Below, piece after piece: positions 8,503 through 18,423 of a stretch of 64,000 nt of DNA. The position numbers and the translations under genes are program-made. Below the pieces are notes generated by a model that was given only the letters and a program-made list of their open reading frames with translations, did no database searches and was not told the DNA's origin. The stretch is from Embleya sp040605455 (GTDB lineage: Bacteria > Actinomycetota > Actinomycetes > Streptomycetales > Streptomycetaceae): NCBI RefSeq assembly GCF_040605455.1, contig NZ_JBEXCV010000001.1:62001-126000 (forward strand), read 5' to 3'. Each line of letters starts with the position of its first letter. Positions within the stretch are counted from its first letter, which is position 1.

Positions 8503-9789
8503 TCAGTGCAGGGCGATGGTGGTGTCGGGCAGCGAGAGGTCGTATCGCTTGCCACCGCCGAGGCTGTTGAGGATCGTCGCGCTGCGCCAGGCGTTGAGCG
8601 CCAGGTTCGGGTCGGCCACGCCGTGCGTGGGACGGGCGGCGTTCTGCACGTAGATGCCGCGCCCCGGCGGACCGTCCCACGCCAGCCGGTAGTCCGGCTG
8701 GACATCGGGACGACCCTCGCGCAGCGCGATCCGACCGGCCAAGGGATCCAGCAGCGCCGGCACCGTGTCGGTGTATCCGGTGGCCAGTACCACGGCGTCG
8801 ACCTGCACCGTCAGCAGCGGCTCGTGGTCGGGGTGCGCCGCCGGGTTGGTCATGCGGGCCTTCAGCGCGGGGCCGTCCGACGCGAGAGCGGCCAAGCGGT
8901 GTCCGGGCAGGACACGGTGCCGCAGCCGGTTGCCGGAGTCGAGGAGGTAGTCCAACTCGTACAGGCGCACGTAGATCTGCTGCAGCAGTCCCGTGCTGAC
9001 GCCGTCGCTGGACAGCGTCTGTTCGCTCAGCAGCCGCTGCCGCTGGTCCGCGCCCAGGGTATTGAAGTGCTGGGCGTAGCTGGGGTTGTACCACTCGTTG
9101 GCGAACGGCGAGTCGTCGAGTGGCAACAGGCCGGAGCGCCCCGTCGCCCAGGTCAGTGCGGCGGGCCGGTTCTGCGCCTGGAGCAGGTCGAGCACCACCT
9201 CCGCGGCGCTCTGGCCGCCGCCGACCACCAACACGCGGGCCTGAGGCAGGCGGTCGCGGCGCCGCAGGTACTCGGACGCGTGGAACACCCGCGGGCCGAG
9301 CAGCCCACGGGCCTGCTCCGGGATGTTCGGTGCCCGCCCGACGCCGAGCACCACGTTCCGCGCGGTAAACGCCTCCGAGCGTGTGTGCACGCGGAAGTCC
9401 CCGTCGTCGCCCAGTTCCACGGCGTGGACCTCGCGGTCCAGCTCCACCTCCGCCCACTGGCTCGCGGCCCACCGGTAGTACTGCGCGAACTCCTGGCGGC
9501 TGACCCCCGAGCGGTGTGCGGTCAGCGCCCGGTGCAGGCGGCCGGTGTCCCGCAGAAACGCGGTGAAGGAGTAGGGACTGGTCGGGTCCACCAGGCGGAC
9601 CAGGTCCTTGATCGGATCCACCTGCAGGGCAGCTCCGGCAACCATCAACCCCGGGTGCCACTGCACACGCGCGTGGCGTTCCAAGACCCGGAAGTCCAAG
9701 TCCTGATGCGGTTTGGCCAGCGCGGCAAGACTCAGGTTGGCGGGACCTGCCCCGATGGCGACGAAATCGAGCGCTCGTTCCTCCCCCAT
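8503..9789 (-). CDS. L-lysine/L-ornithine N-monooxygenase (IucD/SidA/PvdA family)
   Basis: A 428-residue flavin-dependent N-hydroxylase. FAD motif GAGPANL at 13-19, NADPH motif GGGQSAAE at 190-197, and the family signature LATGY at 335-339. These enzymes hydroxylate the terminal amine of lysine or ornithine. No siderophore NIS or NRPS gene is present. The neighbours are instead those of hydrazine pathways, so N6-hydroxylysine made for N-N bond formation is the best reading. Start: ATG 9789 with GACGGAG seven bases upstream, 12 bases after the GNAT stop. A role in hydroxamate siderophore synthesis is the rejected alternative. Confidence 0.95.
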   Translation of the reverse strand: MGEERALDFVAIGAGPANLSLAALAKPHQDLDFRVLERHARVQWHPGLMVAGAALQVDPIKDLVRLVDPTSPYSFTAFLRDTGRLHRALTAHRSGVSRQEFAQYYRWAASQWAEVELDREVHAVELGDDGDFRVHTRSEAFTARNVVLGVGRAPNIPEQARGLLGPRVFHASEYLRRRDRLPQARVLVVGGGQSAAEVVLDLLQAQNRPAALTWATGRSGLLPLDDSPFANEWYNPSYAQHFNTLGADQRQRLLSEQTLSSDGVSTGLLQQIYVRLYELDYLLDSGNRLRHRVLPGHRLAALASDGPALKARMTNPAAHPDHEPLLTVQVDAVVLATGYTDTVPALLDPLAGRIALREGRPDVQPDYRLAWDGPPGRGIYVQNAARPTHGVADPNLALNAWRSATILNSLGGGKRYDLSLPDTTIALH

Positions 9790-9801
9790 GGCGCGGCTCC
9801 G

Positions 9802-10464
9802 TCAATCCGCGGTGCCGGAGAAGGCTTCGAGGCGCTTTTGCAGGAGCTCGCGAACTCCGGGCCACTGTGCGGCGCAAACGGCATACACGACGGAGTCCCG
9901 CATGGTCCCGTCGAGCCGGCGCTCATAGCAGCGCAGGATTCCCTCGTAGTCGGCGCCGATCCCGACGATCGCCCGACGGGACCGCTCGTTGCGTACATCG
10001 GTCCGGAACTGCACGCGTGCGCAGCCCAATTCCTCGAAGGCATGGCGCAGCAGCAACAGTTTCGCCTCCGGGTTGACGGCGCCGCCCCAGACGTCGGGAC
10101 TGTAGGCGGTAGCGCCGATCTCCAGCCGGGCATCACGCACGGACACGTCCTGGTAGGACGTCATGCCGAGGACGGTTCCGGGCGGAACGCCCAGCCGGGA
10201 GCCGTGGGCCACGACGATCCACAGTTCGCGCGCGGGGTCGGCGTTCATCAGGCGCAGACCGGCCTCGGCCTCGTCGGCGCTTGATGGTCGAGGCGCGCCG
10301 AAGTGCGTCCAGACCTCGGCTGTGTCCAGCGCGCGGAACAGCCCGGCGGCATGCTCCTCGGGCGCGGCGGGGACCAGTCGGATGTGGCTCCCGACGAGTT
10401 CGGAGCCCGGTGGCACGGGCCAGGTCATCGGCCCCCACGGGGCATCGACAGGTGCGCTGGGCAT
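9802..10464 (-). CDS. GNAT-family acyltransferase (RimJ/RimL type)
   Basis: A 220-residue N-acyltransferase and the first gene of the leftward operon. The fold is of the RimJ/RimL kind: IRLVPAAPEEHAAGLFRAL at the N-terminus, a central strand region (LEIGATAYSPDVWGGAVN), and the acetyl-CoA helix NPEAKLLLLRHAFEELGCARV followed by FRTDVRNERSRRAI. It may acylate a hydrazine or amine intermediate, or acetylate the product for self-resistance; the sequence does not decide. In the triacsin pathway a GNAT enzyme acylates hydrazinoacetate, which makes the first option attractive. Start: ATG 10464 with GAAGGA eight bases upstream. Confidence 0.9.
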   Translation of the reverse strand: MPSAPVDAPWGPMTWPVPPGSELVGSHIRLVPAAPEEHAAGLFRALDTAEVWTHFGAPRPSSADEAEAGLRLMNADPARELWIVVAHGSRLGVPPGTVLGMTSYQDVSVRDARLEIGATAYSPDVWGGAVNPEAKLLLLRHAFEELGCARVQFRTDVRNERSRRAIVGIGADYEGILRCYERRLDGTMRDSVVYAVCAAQWPGVRELLQKRLEAFSGTAD

Positions 10465-10512
10465 ACAGGGGTTCCTTCGCTGGGCAGCGGGGACTGGTAA
10501 CGCGGGCCCAAT

Positions 10513-10537
10513 ACATGAACGCGCGTCATGTTCATGT
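10513..10537. promoter_or_regulatory. Inverted-repeat operator at the head of the leftward operon
   Basis: Perfect 8-bp arms ACATGAAC (10513-10520) and GTTCATGT (10530-10537) are separated by 9 bp, 49 bp upstream of the GNAT start. A 25-bp dyad like this is the usual size for a TetR-family dimer or pair of dimers. The TetR gene at the far end of the operon is the likely binder. Promoter hexamers are not clear around it. Confidence 0.65.
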
Positions 10538-10854
10538 TTCTAGCGGAGGCCTGGAGGGGTCGTCAATGCTGCCGGCCGACCGCTCCGGCGGCGGCGCGGC
10601 GGCATGGGGTGTTTATTTACTTTCGATGAACAGGGCTTTGCCTGCGCGGTGTTCGTGTCGGCTCGACCACGGCGACGACCGGCCGACTCTGCATCCGGGC
10701 CCCAAGCCGCGCGTCCGGGCCGGTCCGAACCGGCCCGACGCGACCCCGCCGAGGTGATCCCCCGCCGACGCGCGAACCGCGTGGCGCGGCGATCCCGGGC
10801 GGGCCGGCTCGCCGAGTCTCCCGGCCCGGGGCCGCGACACGCAGGGATCCGCCG

Positions 10855-10866
10855 CAAGATATCTTG
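10855..10866. promoter_or_regulatory. Palindrome upstream of isocitrate dehydrogenase
   Basis: The 12-bp perfect palindrome CAAGATATCTTG ends 38 bases before the GTG start. It partly overlaps a second, looser dyad, CTTGATGTCGAG (10863-10874). The position close to the start suggests a regulator-binding site for idh. I cannot name the regulator. Confidence 0.4.
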
Positions 10867-10904
10867 ATGTCGAGCAATGTTGCGGACATGGAGCGGAGCA
10901 TCCT

Positions 10905-13124
<2,220 letters not shown>

Positions 13125-13130
13125 CCCCTT

Positions 13131-13172
13131 CGAACCGCCCCGGCCGGCAACACGCCCGGCCGGGGCGGTTCG
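13131..13172 (+). terminator. Rho-independent-like terminator after icd
   Basis: Seventeen-base perfect arms (13131-13147 and 13156-13172) with an 8-base loop start seven bases after the icd stop codon. There is no T-run, as is common for actinomycete hairpin terminators. Confidence 0.85.
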
Positions 13173-13309
13173 ATCACAGCGCGATCGTAGAGGAACCGAC
13201 CGGGCGGCGTCGACGTCCCGCCGATGCGTGCCGACGGCCGCCGGCGATGGCGTCGGACCGCGCCCTCGGGTCGGCCCCGGTGCCGCCCGAGCGGTACGGC
13301 GGCACCGCC

Positions 13310-13897
13310 TCAGCGGCCGGTCAGCGGCCAGGCGTCCACGTCGCGGTAGTGGATCGGGCCGGGGCCGCGGCCCAAGTTGCTGCCGACCAGGTGCAGGCGC
13401 CGGGCCGACCAGCGGCGGCCGACGAAACCGGCCAGTTCGCCGGCGGCGGCCGCGATGCCGTCGAGGTTGTCCCGGCGGGCCCGGGCCAGGGTCAGGTGTG
13501 CACGCAGCGGTCGGTCCTCCAGCGCGACGCCGCCCGCTCGGACCACGCCGCGCACCGCGTCGGCCAGCGTGTGCAGCGCGTCCGGTTCGCCGTGCACGCC
13601 GCTCCACAACACCCGCTCGTCGAACTGCCCGGCGCCGCGCAGTTCGAGGCCGATGGGCCGGGTCGAGGCGGCGACCTCGGCCAGTGGTGCGCGCAGCGCC
13701 TCGACCACGTCGACCGGCACCTCGCCGAGGAAGGCCAGTGTGATGTGCCAGTCCTCGATCCGGTTCCAGCGCAGCCGCGGATGTGCGGCGTGGACCGGCC
13801 GCAGCGCCCGGGCCAATTCGTCCTTGGCGTCGTCCGGCGGGGCCAGCGCCACGAACAGTCGTACGGTCCGGGGCGGGGTCGGGGCATCGTCGTTCAC
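13310..13897 (-). CDS. thpR: 2'-5' RNA ligase/cyclic phosphodiesterase family (2H phosphoesterase)
   Basis: A 195-residue LigT-like protein with the two hallmark His-x-Thr motifs: H51-I-T in DWHITLAFLG and H134-L-T in RAHLTLAR. This family hydrolyses 2',3'-cyclic phosphates and can act as RNA 2',3'-cyclic phosphodiesterase (ThpR). The frame is open further upstream, but conserved sequence begins at TVRLFVALAPP. I choose GTG at 13897, ten residues before it, although no convincing ribosome site precedes it. Soluble; no operon partner. Confidence 0.85.
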   Translation of the reverse strand: MNDDAPTPPRTVRLFVALAPPDDAKDELARALRPVHAAHPRLRWNRIEDWHITLAFLGEVPVDVVEALRAPLAEVAASTRPIGLELRGAGQFDERVLWSGVHGEPDALHTLADAVRGVVRAGGVALEDRPLRAHLTLARARRDNLDGIAAAAGELAGFVGRRWSARRLHLVGSNLGRGPGPIHYRDVDAWPLTGR

Positions 13898-14101
13898 AGG
13901 TGATTTCGTACCCCATCGCCGCCGCCCGGCGCGCACCGGCCCACCGACCACCGCTGCGCGCCCACCGGAGCCCGGGTTGCCTGCGGTCGACGCGAGCCGT
14001 TCCACCCCGTCCCGAACAGCGCTCGCGTGTCCCGCCAACGCTTCCGACTCCAGCGCATACCGAACAACCGGCGCTGCCCCTCGCGCGGGGGGCCCGTGGC
14101 G

Positions 14102-14557
14102 TCAGGCGGAGAGGTTCGGGTGGCCGATGCCCTCGAACGGCTTGATCCGCACGATCGGCTCCTGGCCGCCGCGTCGCGGGACGGTCTGCGCGGCGCCCCA
14201 GGGGCGGTCCGGGAGGGTCACGGTGAAGGAGTAGCTGTTCGCGCAGCCGGTGCAGTCGTACCGGTCCTGCCATACCTCGACGTCGGTGTCGCTGCCGGGG
14301 GTCCGGGCGGCGTGCCGGTAGGTCGCGTGGCAGCGGGTGCAGCGCTCGCCAGGAGCGCAGGTGCCGCCGCACGGGCAGGGCAGGTCCGGACTCTCGGCGG
14401 GTTCCCAGTAGCGGGTGGCCAGCGCTGCGGCGGTCCGGGCGTCGGGGGCCTTGGACCCGCGCGGGACGGTCATCCGGCGGGCGGCGACGACGTACGACTC
14501 GCCGGAGGCGGCCATCCGGCCTCGGATCACGCCCTTGCGGACTCGGTTGGTGGTCAT
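14102..14557 (-). CDS. Hypothetical Cys-rich protein with paired zinc-knuckle-like clusters
   Basis: A 151-residue protein of unknown function. The N-terminus is basic (MTTNRVRKGVIRGRMAASGE). The centre has a Cys array: CPC, then CAPGERCTRCH, then a final CTGC in YDCTGCANSYSF, which could bind one or two zinc ions. Start: ATG 14557 with a strong GGAGGAAGC directly upstream; the open frame before it is not needed. It stands alone. A nucleic-acid-binding role is only a guess from the basic and Cys-rich composition. Confidence 0.7.
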   Translation of the reverse strand: MTTNRVRKGVIRGRMAASGESYVVAARRMTVPRGSKAPDARTAAALATRYWEPAESPDLPCPCGGTCAPGERCTRCHATYRHAARTPGSDTDVEVWQDRYDCTGCANSYSFTVTLPDRPWGAAQTVPRRGGQEPIVRIKPFEGIGHPNLSA

Positions 14558-14689
14558 GCTTCCTCCGGCGATTGCCCACGGGGCGGGGTGTCGGGTACGA
14601 CCGGCGGCGCGGACGGGACCTCGGGATGTCGGCCCCACGTGGGCGGGCCGCCGTACCTCACGATATCCGCCATCCGGGGTGAGCCCGAA

Positions 14690-15112
14690 TCAGCCCGGAC
14701 GCACCGCCCGAGGACCCGTCACCTCGGCGCCGTGCGCACGCACCCGATCCCGCAGCCCGCGGTCGGCGGTCACCACGAGGCAGCGACGCGCGGGCGCGCT
14801 CGCGCGCTCGGCCGCGACGAGCTCGACCATCCGGTCGTCGCCGCTGCCCGGGGCCCGCACGACCCGCACCCCGGGCACCTCGGCGACTCCGCCGGCCGCT
14901 CCCTCGACCACCAGGACGATGTGCAACGGCCCATGCCGCGCCCACTCCGGCACACTCGCCCCACCCGGCAGCCCGGCCGACGCCATCCCGACCAAAACAT
15001 CCCGCAACCGCTCGGTGGCCCCGCGCCGATCCTTCCACCACCCATCCGGCACCGACCCGACCACATTCGCCGCATCCACCACCACAACCGGCACCCCACC
15101 ATCCCCAACCAT
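14690..15112 (-). CDS. NYN/PIN-like domain protein (YacP-type putative RNase)
   Basis: A 140-residue protein with a compact PIN-like metal-nuclease pattern. The first strand and acid are in VVVVDAANVVGS (D13, N16), a middle acidic group is in GSGDDRMVEL, and a late acid is in VVTADRGLRDRVRAHG. NYN/YacP proteins are predicted RNases. The long in-frame extension upstream is Arg/Pro-rich and reads through the repeat copies at 15291-15389, so I start at ATG 15112. It is a single gene, leftward, 103 bases before the hypothetical protein's start-side region. Confidence 0.7.
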   Translation of the reverse strand: MVGDGGVPVVVVDAANVVGSVPDGWWKDRRGATERLRDVLVGMASAGLPGGASVPEWARHGPLHIVLVVEGAAGGVAEVPGVRVVRAPGSGDDRMVELVAAERASAPARRCLVVTADRGLRDRVRAHGAEVTGPRAVRPG

Positions 15113-15290
15113 TCCCCCATCCTCCCGCCCAACCACCACACCCGACAGCCACGGCAGCAACGGCGACGTGGCGAACGCGACGACGGCAGTGCGGGCGCAA
15201 CGGCGGGCGCGGCGTAGGCGGGCACGCGGGCGCAACGGCGGGCAGACGCGAGCGGGGGCATCGGCGCACGTGCAACTCCACCCGACAACC

Positions 15291-15389
15291 CAGCCCGCCC
15301 GGCACCTGAGGACAAACCGCAACAGTCCCGGCAAACCCACCGGCTCCCCACACCCAACCCAGCCCGTCCGGCGCCTGAGGACAAAAGCC
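15291..15389 (+). repeat. Two copies of a dispersed CCGTCCGGCGCCTGAGGACA-type repeat
   Basis: Copies begin at 15291 and 15360, 69 bp apart, each reading CAGCCCGxCCGGC-CCTGAGGACAAA. The same core occurs at 23146, 23212 and 23278, and in opposite orientation at about 45324-45352. Similar elements are common between genes in Streptomyces genomes. I know of no established function. Confidence 0.75.
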
Positions 15390-15449
15390 GACGCCAGGGC
15401 CAGACGCGCCCAACGGCCGGCCGATTCCCCCCGCGGCCCAGCCATGGAA

Positions 15450-15488
15450 CGGCACCCGGCCACCGCGGGGGGCGATGGCCGGGTGCCG
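15450..15488 (-). terminator. Hairpin terminator downstream of snapalysin
   Basis: Perfect 13-base arms (15450-15462 and 15476-15488) surround a 13-base loop, 65 bases beyond the snapalysin stop. Confidence 0.75.
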
Positions 15489-15552
15489 GATCAGGGGACG
15501 AGGCGACCCACAGGGGAGCCCGGAGCATCCGGGTGCGCGTCGCCGGATCGGA

Positions 15553-16224
15553 TCAGGAGGCCACGGAAGCGCCAAGTGCCGCGAGGCCGTTGCGCCAGAG
15601 CTGGTTCACCCGTGCGCGTTCCGTCGCGTTCGGGTTCGGGTTGGTGCAGGACGGGCCGGGGCCGCCGCCGGACATCAGTTCGCTGCACGGACCCGAGTAG
15701 TGGTCCGGCAGACCGAGCACATGTCCGGTCTCGTGGGCGGTGACCCGGGTCGAGTTGTACTGCTGGTTCTGTCGGTAGTCGAGGAAGATATAGCCACTGC
15801 CGTGGCCGTTCGTGCTCGCGTACGAACCCCGCGAGTCGTTGCCCTCGTAGTACCGAAAGTCGGGGTTGCTGCCTTCCTGGAGGCGAACGTTGGTGACCGA
15901 GCTGTTCCAGATCTGCGCGGAACGAGCGATCTGGGTACGGAAGGTGGGTGCACTGGCGGCGCTGTACGTGACGGTGACCACCGCCGCCGAGTTCCCCGCC
16001 GCGGCGCGCTTGCCTGCCACGGACTTCAGTACGGCATCGAAGAACGCCTGGTTCTGCGCCTGGCTTTCCTGACCGGAATACTGCGCGGAGGCGCGGAGGG
16101 GAGCCGCTACTCCGTCGTTGCCGGCCGCCGCCGAAGGCGCGGCGACCAGTCCGGCCGCGAGGCCGAGGCCGAGGATTGCGGTGATCACGGTCTTACGGGG
16201 GTTCCGGGGACGCACTGGGGACAT
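15553..16224 (-). CDS. snpA: Snapalysin-family secreted zinc metalloprotease (M7)
   Basis: A 223-residue secreted neutral protease. A basic N-terminus and hydrophobic core (about residues 11-34, ending PSAAAG) form the signal peptide, and a short propeptide follows. The zinc site is HETGHVLGLPDH: H164 and H168 with D174 as third ligand, the HExxHxxGxxD pattern of snapalysins. The downstream Met is in ELMSGG. Start: ATG 16224 with AAGGAG seven bases upstream. The divergent LysR gene next door is the usual partner of snapalysin genes in Streptomyces and normally activates them. Confidence 0.95.
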   Translation of the reverse strand: MSPVRPRNPRKTVITAILGLGLAAGLVAAPSAAAGNDGVAAPLRASAQYSGQESQAQNQAFFDAVLKSVAGKRAAAGNSAAVVTVTYSAASAPTFRTQIARSAQIWNSSVTNVRLQEGSNPDFRYYEGNDSRGSYASTNGHGSGYIFLDYRQNQQYNSTRVTAHETGHVLGLPDHYSGPCSELMSGGGPGPSCTNPNPNATERARVNQLWRNGLAALGASVAS

Positions 16225-16309
16225 CGGGAGCTCCTTGGGTGCCGAAGACCTGTTCGGTGCGCAACGAGTCTCACGGGAGCCCGGTCCGGCCCGGATGATG
16301 ACAACCGGC

Positions 16310-16326
16310 GATAGCACCGTCGTATC
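16310..16326. promoter_or_regulatory. LysR-type T-N11-A box between snpA and its regulator
   Basis: The segment GATAGCACCGTCGTATC has a GATA/TATC dyad and a T (16312) and A (16324) separated by 11 bases, the classic LysR target pattern. It lies mid-way in the 229-bp divergent region. Confidence 0.5.
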
Positions 16327-16453
16327 ACCGCCCGTTCCCGCACCGTCACCGCACATTCACGCATCGTGTTACGCAAGATTCACGCCCTACCCCGGGATCC
16401 CGCGCCCGCCGGTGTCTGGTCCGACCGCGTTGGTGCGTCCTATCCTCCGCATC

Positions 16454-17437
16454 ATGGAGCTAGAGGTGAGGCACCTCCGCGCACTGTGTGCCATCGGCGA
16501 CACCGGCAGCCTGCACGCTGCGGCCCGGTTGCTCGGCATGACCCAGCCGTCCTTGACCGCGCAGCTCAGAAGAATCGAAAACGCCCTGGGCGCGCCCTTG
16601 TTCGTGCGTGACCGGACCGGCAGCCGACCCACTCCACTCGGCCTCACGATGCTGCACCGGGCCCGCCCCATCATGGCCGAGATGAGCGCGCTGGTCATCG
16701 ACACCCAGGCCGAGGCAGTCCGAACCGCCGGGCCACACCTGCGCATCGGCGGCACCGCGAATCGGGTGATCGCCGACTGGCTGCGCCGGCTGCGGCTGCG
16801 ACTGCCCACCACCGACACGTACTTGCGGGTGGACGTATCGGCGAGCACGCTGCTCGGGATGGTCGCCGCCGGCCAGCTCGACGTCGCGTTCGTGCACGAG
16901 GTCGAGGGCTTCCCGCTGCGCGTGCCGGAGGGGGTCCGGCGTCGCGTACTGGTAGAGCGCGAGCCGCAGTTCATCGCGATGTCGCCGGATCATTCGGCCG
17001 CGGCCGAGTCCGAGGTCAAGCTCGCCGATCTGGCCGACGATCAGTGGATGGTGGACCCGAGCGTGGACGGCGAATGGGAGGGGCTGCGCGAGGTGTTGTC
17101 CGATGCCGGCATCAACCCCCGCATCCTGCACGGCGATTACCTCACCGCCGCGTCCCTGGTCGCGATCGGCGAGGTGGTCACGCCGTGCCAACCCACCTCG
17201 CGCCCGCGACCGGACATGGCGGTCCGGCCATTGGCCGGCGACCCACTCTCGGTCCGGTTGTTCCTGGCATTTCGAACCGAGAACGGTCCCGCGCCGGCCC
17301 TGATCGACACCGTCTACCACGAGTTGGAGGCCGCCTACCGCGAGGCCGCCTGGCTCGCGGTCGCCTACCGGCAGCGGCTGCTGCGCGAGGACAGCCCGAT
17401 CCTGCGCTACGACGGCCAGAACCGTAGCCGGCCCTGA
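16454..17437 (+). CDS. LysR-family transcriptional regulator, likely activator of snapalysin
   Basis: A 327-residue LysR-type regulator. The winged HTH occupies residues 1-60 (LEVRHLRALCAIGDTGSLHA followed by AARLLGMTQPSLTAQLRRIE); the substrate-binding domain follows from about residue 95. The start ATG at 16454 gives the canonical LysR N-terminus; the longer open frame upstream crosses the snapalysin promoter and is not credible. Divergent orientation to snpA and the T-N11-A site between them support local control of the protease gene and autoregulation. Confidence 0.93.
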   Translation: MELEVRHLRALCAIGDTGSLHAAARLLGMTQPSLTAQLRRIENALGAPLFVRDRTGSRPTPLGLTMLHRARPIMAEMSALVIDTQAEAVRTAGPHLRIGGTANRVIADWLRRLRLRLPTTDTYLRVDVSASTLLGMVAAGQLDVAFVHEVEGFPLRVPEGVRRRVLVEREPQFIAMSPDHSAAAESEVKLADLADDQWMVDPSVDGEWEGLREVLSDAGINPRILHGDYLTAASLVAIGEVVTPCQPTSRPRPDMAVRPLAGDPLSVRLFLAFRTENGPAPALIDTVYHELEAAYREAAWLAVAYRQRLLREDSPILRYDGQNRSRP

Positions 17438-17602
17438 GCCGTCGGGCCGCGCGGCCGGCCGACCCGCCCTCGCCCGGTCCGACGCGGGCGGCCGGAACGG
17501 TACCGGTCCGGGCTCTCCGGGCATGGGTGAAATGATGGCCGGACCTGCCGGTTCGACCACACTGTGAGCCGGTTCGACCGAACCGTGAACAGTGAGGACC
17601 CC

Positions 17603-18250
17603 ATGACGACCCCCGAAGCCGGTAACCCCGCCTCGGTTCCGGCCTCCGTGCGCGACGCCGCCGGGGCTACCCTCGCCCGCGAAGCCGCGCGCTTCGCCGG
17701 ACTCGGCTGGATGCGCGGCACCTCCGGGAACCTGTCCGTGGTGCTCTCGCGTGAACCGATGCGGCTCGCGGTCACCGCTTCGGGCCTGGACAAGGGCGAG
17801 TTGGCGGCGGACGACCTGGTCGTCGTGGACGCGGCCGGCGTGCCCGTCCCCGAGGAGGCGAGCACGCCGCCGCGCCGGCCGTCCGCCGAGGCCGGGCTGC
17901 ACGCGCGGGTGGTTGCGCTGACCGGCGCGGGCGCGGTTTTCCACGTGCACACCGTCTCGGCGGTGCGCGCGGGTCGGCGCTGGCCGGCCGGGATCGAGTT
18001 GCGCGACCTGGAGATGCTCAAGGGCATCGGCCGCTCCGCCCACGACGAGACGGTCACCATCCCGGTGATCGCCAACAGCCAGGACATGACCGAACTCGGC
18101 GACCGGCTCGAGGCCGCGCTGGTCCCCGGGGTGCCGGCCGTGGTGGTCGCCTCGCACGGGATGTACGTGTGGGGCGCGGACCCGCTCCGGGCCCGCCATC
18201 ACGTCGAGGTCGTCGAATGGCTCCTCGAATACCGCGTCGCCGAGGGCTGA
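17603..18250 (+). CDS. mtnB: Methylthioribulose-1-phosphate dehydratase
   Basis: A 215-residue class II aldolase-fold enzyme that dehydrates 5-methylthioribulose-1-phosphate in methionine salvage. Family signs: GTSGNLSV near 39-46, TASGLDKGEL, the acid in SAEAGLHA, the zinc histidines H114 and H116 in FHVHTVSA, and the late His in SHGMYVWG. ATG 17603 has AGTGAGG upstream; a GTG 39 bases earlier is in frame but lacks a site. It is convergent with mtnA, the previous enzyme of the pathway, and a hairpin lies between them. Confidence 0.9.
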   Translation: MTTPEAGNPASVPASVRDAAGATLAREAARFAGLGWMRGTSGNLSVVLSREPMRLAVTASGLDKGELAADDLVVVDAAGVPVPEEASTPPRRPSAEAGLHARVVALTGAGAVFHVHTVSAVRAGRRWPAGIELRDLEMLKGIGRSAHDETVTIPVIANSQDMTELGDRLEAALVPGVPAVVVASHGMYVWGADPLRARHHVEVVEWLLEYRVAEG

Positions 18251-18310
18251 TCCCGGCCGACACCCGAGCGGGCCGACGTCGGCCCACCATCCCGGGCCGA
18301 TCGGCACGCC

Positions 18311-18335
18311 GGGGACGCGGCCGGGCCGCGTCCCC
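18311..18335. terminator. Bidirectional hairpin between mtnB and mtnA
   Basis: Arms GGGGACGCGG (18311-18320) and CCGCGTCCCC (18326-18335) with a 5-base loop lie between the convergent stops. Downstream, 18345-18420 has three imperfect repeats of the type TACCGGACCGGTCCTCTCC. Confidence 0.65.
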
Positions 18336-18423
18336 GCTTCGGGTGTACCGGACCGGTCCTCTCCTCGCGCACCGGATCGATCCTCTCCCCGGGTACCGAC
18401 TCAGTCCCCTCCCGGCGTGCTGA

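Larger units (their letters stand above)
10465..10904. other. Divergent intergenic region between the N-N operon and isocitrate dehydrogenase
   Basis: This 440-bp region holds the operator at 10513-10537 on the left and the idh dyad at 10855-10866 on the right. A short AT-richer patch (about 10608-10635) lies between, then very GC-rich DNA with no recognised coding signal. Open frames inside it have no codon-position bias that I can see and no ribosome site. Confidence 0.5.
15113..15552. other. GC-rich intergenic region with two dispersed repeat copies and a terminator
   Basis: No gene is supported here. The region contains the repeat copies at 15291-15320 and 15360-15389, strings rich in CCACC near 15090-15130, and the hairpin at 15450-15488 that ends the snapalysin transcript. 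Confidence 0.5.

Noticed and set aside
8503..9789. Hydroxamate siderophore cluster
   Set aside because: No NIS synthetase, NRPS, siderophore transporter or iron-box-like sequence is present next to the N-hydroxylase.
10604..10867. Small frames between the N-N operon and icd
   Set aside because: No ribosome site and Arg/Pro-rich translations typical of GC-rich non-coding DNA.
15120..15463. N-terminal extension of the NYN-domain gene
   Set aside because: It translates the dispersed repeat copies into Arg/Cys-rich text with no domain similarity.
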